Positions 1 to 9,100 of a stretch of 64,000 nt of DNA are shown piece by piece (the stretch's first letter is position 1; each line of letters opens with the position of its first letter). Made by a program: the position numbers and the translations under genes. A model generated the notes under the pieces. That model was given only the letters and a program-made list of their open reading frames with translations, did not search any database and was not told the origin of the DNA. Origin of the DNA: Rhynchopus euleeides. Lineage: Eukaryota > Euglenozoa > Diplonemea > Diplonemida > Diplonemidae. Where the stretch lies: NCBI GenBank assembly GCA_963210315.1, contig OY723301.1:310001-374000 (forward strand). Reading direction: 5' to 3'.

Positions 1-214
1 GAACAAAGGCATCGAGGCACGAAACCGCCGCGCGGTGTCCGCAGGAACGACAGTTGAGGCATCCTTCACCCTCGTGCTCAGTATCACACTCCGGGAACAC
101 ACACTTCACGACCTCCGGAGCGCAGAGGAACTCCTGCATGAATGCCGGCACCTTCGTGACTCTCAGCGACTCCCACTCAATCTCCTTCGCCTTGAAGAGA
201 GAGCGGGTAGACAT
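1..214 (-). CDS. Partial Cys-rich protein, 5' end only
   Basis: Reading the minus strand from an ATG at 214 gives 71 codons with no stop up to the window edge, so the gene continues outside. The first 30 residues look like ordinary soluble protein (MSTRSLFKAKEIEWESLRVT begins it). The rest carries seven Cys and two His, including a C-x4-C, then a CLNCRSCGH stretch, as in small zinc-binding folds. Orientation matches every other gene in the window. I do not recognise the family. It could be a treble-clef or RING-like zinc protein, or chance. Support is the open frame, the spacing of Cys and the strand. Confidence 0.5.
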   Translation of the reverse strand, partial: MSTRSLFKAKEIEWESLRVTKVPAFMQEFLCAPEVVKCVFPECDTEHEGEGCLNCRSCGHRAAVSCLDAFV

Positions 215-625
215 ATTGCGCACAAGCGGTAGTTTTTGTTTGTGCGCTGGTTCGTTACCTGTGGGGTACATGGGTGAACACATGCGCTGCCAACAGTCTT
301 CTTTGCTAGAGACCAGGAGCCTGGTTAGCGCAAAAAAACTCACACACAAAACAACACACAGTGAATCACAGAGCGAATAGAAGGCCACCCCCACCACCTA
401 TAGGTTTGCATCGTTTATTTGTTTTGTTCTCTTTCCAACAGTATTTTTTTTGAGGCAGAAAAAAATACACAATGGGGTAATGGGGGAGGGGAGGGAGCGT
501 GGGGGATCCCAGCGATCCTCCTCCCCCACCCAATGCTTTGCCCCGTTCTTTTTTGAAACAACACAAAGGTGCCACGTCAGTCTTGAAAGATTTGGATGGT
601 ATTTCCAACCCCTCCCCCCCCCCTA
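215..625. other. Gene-free stretch before the first mobile element
   Basis: No coding region seen. It holds short T- and G-runs and ends in a pyrimidine run that abuts the TA flank of the element starting at 626. Confidence 0.5.
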
Positions 626-1410
626 GGCATAGGGTGCGGGCGATTCGGTTATCGCCCAAATCGCAAAAATTATCGCCCTCATTATCGCCCATTCTGTCAA
701 GGCGATAAGTGGGCGATAATGTTTCCGTCGTATTTTTGGGGGCAAAATGGCCCGGCCAGGGACGTCAGATCACTGCTGAGGTGGTGAGTGGGTCATTGCC
801 TCAGTGAAGACCCGGTTCCTGACCTAGATCAAGCCCTCTGCTCCAGTGTTCTCAGTGGGTCATGACTCTGTGACCAGGGTCAGAACCGCCCCAGGTCTCA
901 GATCAGCCGTGAAGCTTCCTGTGGGCTATGCAATGAGTCATCTCAAACGTACGGAGTTCATCTCCTCCCATTCAGACCGACTACACTAGAACCACGCATC
1001 TCCTTCAACACTAAGGTGTACCCGCTTCATGCTCACGAGTGCTCCTAGTAACGGCGAGGGAACAGGTCCTGAGCGAGGTCAGGATCTGGGACAATGCCCA
1101 GTTCCTCACGTGGGTTTTGACCGAGGAAATGACCCACCCGCATGACGTCAGTGGTCAGAAGCTGATTTCTGATGCAGAGTCCTAGGTCTTGGCCCAGTTG
1201 TTGACGAGGTCACAGGGCCCTGTGGGACCCAGGGTCAGTAGAGCGGTAACCCACTCACCACTAGCTGAAAACCCCTTCAGAAAGTGTGAAAGAAAACGGG
1301 CGATACTGGGCGATAATTTGGCGATAATCGGGCGATAATGGGCGATAAGGCGATTCGATACGCGATAATCGGGGCTCGAACCCGGTTGGGCGAATATAAC
1401 ACGGTTTGCC

Positions 1411-1545
1411 CCCCGGCAGGATCCCGGGAAACCCCGGCCGGGCCCGGAAATTCCGGGCCCGGGACCGGGATTTTGAAATCCCGGCCGGGATCCCGGGGAA
1501 ATCCCGGCCGGGTCCGGCTGGGGTCCGGCCGGGAATCCCGGGGGT
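1411..1545. repeat. CCCGGGAT / CCGGCCGG palindromic word array
   Basis: Short interlocking palindromes (CCCGGGA, CCGGCCGG, ATCCCGGG) are repeated with irregular 10-15 bp spacing. Similar arrays lie at 4370-4490 and 4600-4775. They form the subterminal parts of the 1399-4780 unit. Confidence 0.6.
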
Positions 1546-1643
1546 TCTCAGTCTCAGGTCGCTTGGACCGAGGTCATCAGACCTATGGCTTTCAGTCCCA
1601 GTTTCAGATTCAGACCTGCTGATCCAGAACCGCACCCTCTCCT

Positions 1644-2129
1644 CACGGTGGCCAGGATTCTGTGGGATATGAAAACGGGATATGCCGGTGGGATATCCCA
1701 CGTCTCAAAGTGACATATCCCGCGTTTTGGAAAAACCATATCCCGCCGGGTAGGGGGTCATATCCCCCCCGGGAGATGGGGGCATCTCCCGCGGGATATG
1801 GGGTCATCTCCCGTGGGATATGGGGTCATCTCCCGCGGGATATGGGGTCATCTCCCGTGGGATATGGGGTCATCTCCCGTGGGATATGGGGTCATCTCCC
1901 GTGGGATATGGGGTCATCTCCCGTGGGATATGGGGTCATCTCCCGCGGGATATGGGGTCATCTCCCGTGGGATATGGGGTCATCTCCCCCCCGGGAGATG
2001 CCCCCATCTCCCGGGGGGGAGATGACCCCCCACCCTGGCGGGATATCAAACCCGCGAGGGAGACCTCCCCCGCGGGATATCCCACCGGGATATCCCGTTT
2101 CCATATCCCACAAAATCCTGGCCACCGTG
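1644..2129. repeat. Foldback unit with internal 22-bp tandem repeat
   Basis: CACGGTGGCCAGGATT at 1644 is matched inverted at 2114-2129, and the arms continue for about 55 bp through GGGATATCCCA-type words. Between them, about 1780-2000 holds roughly nine copies of a 22-bp unit (GGGATATGGGGTCATCTCCC plus 2). The repeat lacks stops in several frames, so long apparent ORFs here are artefacts. Confidence 0.65.
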
Positions 2130-3574
2130 CTTCCACACCAATTGTATCCACTGCTCATGGGTCCGAGTGACGACGAGCAAAGACGATGGCTCCATAGCAA
2201 AGATGGCTACCACTGTCAAAGCTCATCTGGAACAGAAACTGTCCCAGATGGAAGTCTCCTGTATAAATACAGGGTTCGGGGTTACCACGAGTGTAACGCA
2301 GATACGTGCAGGTGTGTCAAGAGAGTGTGCAGCTCACAGCAGTTCCGCATCCTCCTGGTTGCTGAACTCCACAGTCCTAGGACGACGAAGAGGACGACGA
2401 GGGTCGACGTAGGCTTATCTTACGCTACGGCAGGGGTGGACTCAGCCACCCCGGGGGCAGGTTGAACAGGTTGTGTGGTTCCACTGATCAACATATAGGT
2501 CGGCCTGTCTGATAAGACTCAGCCACCCTGCGGGTCAAGTGATTACAAAAGGGTGCCTATTTGACCAAAAGGCAAAATTTCCTCCCGCCATGCTCCCGTA
2601 CCACAGAGGCTGTTGTGTTTTGCCTCTGTGTATGCGTACGTTTTGCGATGACGGGGTGTGGAACCTGGCGTAGACCGAGCTACAACCAGGAACCAACGGC
2701 CCAACTCGGCGCCGTGGGTCAATTTTTGTGAAAAGGCCTTGACCAGAGGCATCCCCCTAACACTAAATTTGCTCTGTTTCACCTGAACCGACCAACCAGG
2801 CACCGTGAGGAGGCATCAGAGCCCCTCGTGGACAGCCGCAGCACCCTTCCTTTACTAACGTCAGGTTCACCACTAGCACGAAGCATCACTGTTTTACGTC
2901 AGGTATGGCAAATGCCCACCCAAGGAAGTCGAGGAGTTTGAGCCGTTGGAAGTTACCAGAGGGACAAGCAAGAGGGATCTGCAAAGCAGTGATGTCTGTT
3001 GTACCCTTGGACCACATTAAACTCAAACTGAACCCTCAGTCGTCCTTGATCGCCCGACAAGGTTCCTTTCAGCTTTCTAACAGATGGGTACCGCAACTGT
3101 CCAACTATCTACAGACTCACATCCCAGAAGGTGCAGTCCAGGTTCCACAGAGCAAATTAAATGTTAGCATTTCTGCACAACTACCGGTACGCAAATCGCA
3201 GCGGCGGTGGAAGTGACTAACTCGAAAACGGCGAGGTATCAGTCTTGACGCTGGAAAATTCCGTTCGGAAATACCAAACACATCCACAGAAAGTGGAAGG
3301 AATGGGCGCCAAGATGATGCGAACGATTTTTGGGGGGAGGAGGGGGGGGACTGCCCTGTATCGTGATACCCGTGAGGGTAACCAAATGCAGAACAGGGAG
3401 GCACAGGCGCACACACGAAGGCAGCACACAAGTGACAAGTGGCAGGATTACAAGTGGCAGGAAACAAGATTGCTGCTCAACCACGGTGTCCATCAGGAAC
3501 CACGTCGCTGTGTAGTGCACTCCAGAGGGTTGCCCTCTGCACCACCTCATGCCGACACACCAAACGCCCTCCCT

Positions 3575-3637
3575 TCGAGGCGAGGACACCGGGAGGGGAA
3601 GCCCGGGTCGGCGCCCTCCCTGAGGTCCTCGCCTCGA
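3575..3637. repeat. Short perfect-stem hairpin
   Basis: TCGAGGCGAGGAC at 3575-3587 pairs with GTCCTCGCCTCGA at 3625-3637, and GGGAGGG/CCCTCCC pair inside it. It lies in the interior of the nested element. No gene is attached. Confidence 0.55.
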
Positions 3638-4369
3638 TTGATGAGAATTGACGGTCTCGGGTTCAAAACCCGCTCAGGTGCTGCGTCGTCGACACAGTGC
3701 CTGGGATCTGGTTGCGGCAGTCGACATCCCAAACAGGGCGCCCATACTCTGTGCAAAGTACACCCGGGCGAGGCTCCCCTCGGGGGAACACCGTCGGGAG
3801 ATGTGCTCCGCGCCCGATTCTGGGTTGTCCGCGAGGTACTGTCGCATGGAGCCTGCGTGACAACATAGGTGGTGGTTCGATTCTCAGAACCTGGGGAGGA
3901 TATCCTATGGGATAACCTCCACGGAATGTTACTTCTCCCGTTGGATGTCCTGCACCAATGTGGAACCCTGCAGAAGACACGCGAGAAACAGAGAGGGATG
4001 TCCCACGGATATCCCGCTCTGTTACCTCTCTGTTCCCTCGGGTACTCCGAGAGCATGTCACCCCCCCTCGGCCTGGGCTTGTGACACTGGCTGGGCTGCC
4101 TCTTGTACAGATCGATGGAGTGAACGCTCTGGGGTATTGCCAGGTACTAGCTTCGGCAAACTGCGCAGAGTGGGTGGCCCAGTTGTGCTGGGAAGAGGTG
4201 GAGGGGTCACCAACATTGTGAGGCGGCTCATTTTTCAGCATTTCTGAGCGAAAAGTGTCACTGCGCTTTGTTCGGCACTTGCTTTGGTTTCTTTTTGCGT
4301 TGTCGCTTCCACACTCACACTCCTGCTGATGATGGTGTCGTGAGTGAGGAGCACAGGGGCACGACTGGG

Positions 4370-4775
4370 TCCCGGGATGACCCCGGGATATCCCGGGGCC
4401 ATCCCGGGATACCCCGGCCGGATCCCGGGATATCCCGGGATTCCCGGCCGGGCCCGCCCGGGATCCCGCCCGGGGGCAAACCGTGAAAAACTAATGACAT
4501 CGGGTGGATCGCAAAGGGGAAGGGGGCAACGGCAGCGTGCAATATGCAATGTGCAAAACTCTCAAGTCATCTTACCACCCACCTACACCTGACCCCGGGG
4601 GGGTCCCGGGATGACCCCGGGATAACCCGGGGTCATCCCGGGATTCCCGGCCGGGATCCCGGGATTTCCCGGCCGGGATCCCGGGATTCCCGGCCGGGAA
4701 ATCCCGGGAATCCCGGGAATCCCGGAATTTCCCGGAACCCGGCCGGGCCCGCCCGGGATCCCGCCCGGGGGGCAA
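4370..4775. repeat. Two further CCCGGGAT-rich palindromic arrays
   Basis: Arrays at about 4370-4490 and 4600-4775 share the words of the 1411-1545 array and both end in a CCCGGG(G)GGCAAACCGTGA boundary. About 110 bp of ordinary sequence separates them. They look like duplicated right ends of the nested unit. Confidence 0.55.
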
Positions 4776-4821
4776 ACCGTGAATATAGGGCGATAGGCGA
4801 ATCGCCCGCACCCTATGCCTA

Positions 4822-5969
4822 GGGGGGGTCAAATGCCACCCTTTTACGTGGACAAACACGATTTTTCAAAAAACCGGCGCAGAGGCCCCAAAGCCCCCGT
4901 AAACCCTCCAAACCCCCCCAGATCGGTCCGGAAACCCATCGAACCCCACTTTTCCACCATTCCGGGCACCTCAGGTGCCCGAATTGGGGTACCTAAATTT
5001 TGTGCCACCGTTTGGTACCGGACAGTGCCACTGTGTGGGAGGTTGGAAAAGAAAATGCCCCAACACACCACATCTGAGGGTTGCAATGCATGTTGCTTGC
5101 CAACCACGTCATCCGGTGGGTATCAGGCGCTATGTAGGTGGCATTAGCCAGGTCTTCGATGAGTTCTGGCTTGTATATGTACCTCCCTGCCACCATGCAC
5201 CGGGAGGCTGCCTGTAGGTACGGAACAAGTCCAGATGGTCGTGTGATTCCTGTGCAGCAGTGCTCCACAACCGGGATGTGTTGACAACGACTGTTGCAAC
5301 ACGAGCTGTACATTCCGGGAACACACGAAGTGCGCTGTCGTGGTACCCATTGTGCCAGAATTGGTAGTTGCTGCGGTCTACTTTGCCTGGCCCAAGAGCA
5401 CTGGTACTGAACGGTGCAATATGCGTGGCGAGGTGAATGCAACGGAAGGGCGCAAAGTCAATACAGCTCTCGGATGGCGGGTGGTGGTGCCACTAGTGTG
5501 TGACGTTCACTCGAGGATACAACGCATCACAATGAATCAGCAACCGTGGACCGAGTACAATACGCTCTCTGTGGCTGGTGTGGGGGACAAAGGCAGTGCC
5601 TGTGCCGCAGGCAGGGAGGTACATATACAAGCCAGAACACATCGAAGACCTGGCTCATGCCACCTACATAGCGCCTGACACCCACCGGATGACGTGGTTG
5701 GCAAGCAACATGCATTGCAACCCTCAGATGTGGTGTGTTGGGGCATTTTCTTTTCCAACCTCCCACACAGTGGCACTGTCCGGTACCAAACGGTGGCACA
5801 AAATTTAGGTACCCCAATTCGGGCACCTGAGGTGCCCGGAATGGTGGAAAAGTGGGGTTCGATGGGTTTCCGGACCGATCTGGGGGGGTTTGGAGGGTTT
5901 ACGGGGGCTTTGGGGCCTCTGCGCCGGTTTTTTGAAAAATCGTGTTTGTCACCCCCATTTGACCCCCCC
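4822..5969. mobile_element. Foldback element with ~360-bp inverted arms, TA flanks
   Basis: Left arm 4822-5190 and right arm 5611-5969 are near-perfect inverted copies, beginning GGGGGGGTCAAATG and ending in its complement. TA stands at both outer sides (4820-4821 and 5970-5971). The 420-bp centre has a weak plus-strand ORF (5340-5678). A short run in it, LVCDVHSRI, recalls the second-strand region of DDE_4 (Harbinger-type) transposases, but the rest does not fit. Its left TA is the same TA that ends the 626-4819 element. Confidence 0.7.
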
Positions 5970-6192
5970 TATCCCCCCCCCTCTCCCCCATGCCGAAAAT
6001 CCCGCTTCAATCGAGCAGCGCATCCACCGGGGCACCGTCGGGAGCCCTGCCCGGGCCGCCCAGTTGATCCTTGCAGGGCGGCGGAGAGGGGGAGAGAGAA
6101 CCGCATGTCCTCCCTTTCATACAACAATTTACATCGCACAGGTATATAGTAAAGTTAAAACACCCAACCCCCCCCCCCCCCACCTCACCCAC

Positions 6193-9100
6193 TCACGTCG
6201 CAAGCCTCGAAAACTCCACGACACGCGGGGGCGTGATCCCCCCGGGGTGGCCACCACTCCCACTCCCCCTCCCGAGGGGGGACCGGAGCTGGTCGTTCAG
6301 GCTCTCCTCCATGAACACGCCGCCGCTCCCGCTCCCGCTGCCCACTCCTCCTCCTCCTCCGGGGGCCGACGGAGAAAGCGGGCCGACAGAGAGCGGCATG
6401 ACCTCCAGCTCGGGGCCATCGAAGTGGGTCCCACTGCCCTCCTCGCTGCCGCTGGTAGCGAGGCGTGCACCGCCTGTGACACCAGCGCGCATCGTCGTCG
6501 CGCGTCGGGGGGACGGGGTGAACTCCATGAGCTCCTCAGGCGTGGGATCCGCCCCGATCTCCGACAGCGGGTTCCGCTTCCCCGCCATGTTGAACATCGA
6601 CTGCGACACGAGGCTCTTCCGCTGCGACCGCAGCGCGGCACTCCCCGTCGGCATCATCGCCCCGGAGTCCCCACGCGCCCTCCTCGGGGCGCTGTTCGGA
6701 GATGTCGGGGGATCAGATCCCACGCTCACCCCGGGACCAGCCCCGGCACCCCCCGAACCCCCCCTCCGGGGGACGTAGCGCCGCAGCGACGACGAGATGC
6801 TTTGGGGCTCGCCCCTCCCGGCACCCACAGGCATGACGGGAGGCACGGTGGCGGCCAGAGCAGGGGCGCTGTATGACCCGCTGTTGGTTGACTGCCTCCT
6901 CGGCGAAATGGTTGCAGCCGAGTTCCCCGCGAAGGACAGCGCGAAGAAGCCCAGCGGCGTCGCCTGCCCCCCGGGGAGGTGATGAGGCGGCGGCGTGTGC
7001 CCCTTCGACGACAGCAGGGACACCTCTGAGTCGCTCCGCGAGTGGTGGAGCGGGGGGCCCACAGCATGGAGTTCGGCGCTCCCCTCCCCCTGTTGGTACT
7101 GCAGTTCTTCGTCGAGGAGGTCGTCGTCCCCAAGGGAGTACTGCGTGTCCTTCTGGCGGAGCTCTTCGAGGTCTTTCTTGCGCTGCTGCACGGCAGCGAG
7201 GGCTGCTGTGTCCTGCACGTCGATACATCTCTCGTAGAAGAATGTGAGGAGGTCGACCAACGCCATCAAGGCGACGCATATGGAGCTCGCGAGGAGGAGG
7301 ATGCCTGCGGCTTTCACCTCCGTCCCGAAGGTGTCCTCCTGCACGGTTGCGATGAAGATCATCAAGATGGCGGCGATCTGGAACCCTCCAGAGAGTATGG
7401 TGGCCACATCGTCAAACCTCGCGATGAAGGGGCGGTACCGCACAATGGTGGAGGTGTGGATGATGACGAGCAGCTCCGTCACCCCCACCTGGATCAGGCA
7501 CATCGTCTTGTTATGCGCCTTGAAAGCGTGGACAAACGCCATGCTGTGCACCAGCATCAGGTCCAGGAGGAGGAACCTGCGGAACCTAAATTGGTAGTCT
7601 TTGAAAACCAGGGCCCACCTCCGGAAGAAAGTGATGTCCGTCACGGAGTCCCACACCATCTCGCCCCAGAAGAATGCGAGGACCCGCCCCCGCTTGTTGA
7701 CAAACGTCTCGCAGGGGAAGGAGGAGGGGCGCAGCAGGTGGTAGATCGCCGCGGGGAACCCGAAGGAGAAGAGGAGGAGTATGCCCACCGCGATGGGCTT
7801 CTCCCACACCTCGCCGTAGAAGAGCATCTGGTAGCATGTCTCGGTCAGCTTCTCATAGAAGAGGAGAACGGGGATGACGGAGAAGGAGGGGAATCGCGCG
7901 ATGGCGAAGGCGTCATACCACACAGGCACAGTGGCTCTGGTGCAGCGTTTCACCTCGCGGACAATAACGGCGAAGACGGCGTGGGCTGCCAAGACGATGA
8001 GGATGACAAGGAGATTGCCGTACACCGCACCCGAGGCGACGGGGAAACGCGAGGAAGGCACCTTCACCCCCATAGGGTTTTCGATGAAGGAAAGCTCCAC
8101 CTCCTGCCCTCCCGGTGGGCAGTTGACAAGGGAGAAGATCCCGCCAAGCTTGCCTGCGGCGGTGGCGGTCATCGGGTTTCCGCTGGTCAGCGCGGGGCCC
8201 GCGCCGAGGATGTCCACCGTCTGGCTGATCGCCGCCACAGGGTTGTCCCTCGCCAGCACCGCGGCCTGCAGGGAAGCGCTGTCGGGAGGGATCTCCCGCC
8301 CCATCAGCCTCCTGTTGACGTAGAATGTGAGGGCCAGAGACCCGTGTGTGTATAGCGGGAAGATCTTCTCCTCGGGAAAGGACACGCCGATGCCCCCCTG
8401 GGGTGTGATGTGGGCCAGGACCCAGCCGTGGCGGAGCCCTTGTATGAAATCTGTCACCACGCCCTCGCCGTCCACCCCGTCAGCCTTCACCACGGCGATC
8501 ATCAGGTCTGCATCCGAACCGATGGGCCCGACACTCAGCGACTTCCCCGCGGCACCCTTCAGGATGTCCCGCGTGAATTTGATCTCCAAGACAGCTTCGC
8601 TGTTGTATGCGATGTGGGGCGATGTGGCAGGCACGTCATTCACGGCAGTGAGGGACCCACGTCCCAACGTGTGGTCCCCCCAGGAGGCTTCAGCCTGGGG
8701 AGTGGGCACCTCGGCCACCGCCACCTCTGCGGGGAGGTAGGACCCGGAGATGCGCATCCCGGGGGGCACGGTGGGGCGCATCGGAGGAGTTGCCCACTCG
8801 TAGGTGAGGTTGCGTGGCCTGTCGTGGAGCTCAGGGAGGTTGCACAGCCAGTCGCCGGACTCCGGGTTGTCCCCAGCGTCGCAGGGGATCCCGTCGAGGT
8901 AGACCGAGCCAGGTTTCACGTCGCCCTTCGGGATGTGGAGGAAGCCTCCCGACCACTGGGGGGGGTCGAGCGACCCAGTGGCGGAGGAGGCTGTGCCGCC
9001 CGTCTCGTCGATCACGATGACAGCGCGTGTAATGCTGGCGAAGGCTGCCATGCCGGTGGCGTTGCCGGCGCGTGTGGGTGTCGGTGCCTGAGGGGGTCCG

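Larger units (their letters stand above)
1399..4780. mobile_element. Nested inverted-repeat unit with CCCGGG-rich ends
   Basis: ACGGTTTGCCCCCCGG at 1401 is repeated inverted at 4765-4780 (GGCAAACCGT end). Both ends run into arrays of CCCGGGAT-like words. The 7 bases GAATATA occur on both outer sides (1392-1398 and 4781-4787), a good target-site duplication. The left end carries two extra bases before the inverted repeat. An extra copy of the right end lies near 4470-4487. The interior (2130-4360) has no convincing ORF. The 7-bp duplication differs from the TA of its host element, so it is a different family. Confidence 0.45.
626..4819. mobile_element. TA-flanked terminal-inverted-repeat element, 4.2 kb, with nested insertions
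   Basis: The left end reads TA then GGCATAGGGTGCGGGCGATT. The right end, reverse-complemented, gives the same 20 bases next to a TA at 4820-4821. The inverted match extends to about 35 bp. GGGCGATAAT-type subterminal motifs recur at 650-720 and 1285-1370. The interior is a patchwork of at least two further inverted-repeat units (1399-4780 and 1644-2129). No transposase ORF is recognised, so it is probably non-autonomous. TA flanks suit Tc1/mariner or a PIF/Harbinger relative, and I cannot choose between them. Confidence 0.6.

Noticed and set aside
1662-2465. Long plus-strand ORF of GISPRGIWGHLP-type repeats, with overlapping ORFs in other frames
   Set aside because: It is the 22-bp tandem repeat read in frame. 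All frames lack stops because of the unit's composition, and it lies inside a foldback element.
3640-3690. T-arm-like CGGGTTCAAAACCCG
   Set aside because: Only the T arm fits. No A box or cloverleaf upstream in either strand.
3245-3868. 207-aa plus-strand ORF in the nested element as a transposase
   Set aside because: No transposase motif, and composition varies along it as in noncoding repeat DNA.
7042-8355. 437-aa plus-strand ORF
   Set aside because: Antisense shadow of the large surface protein, with charged low-complexity composition and no domain.
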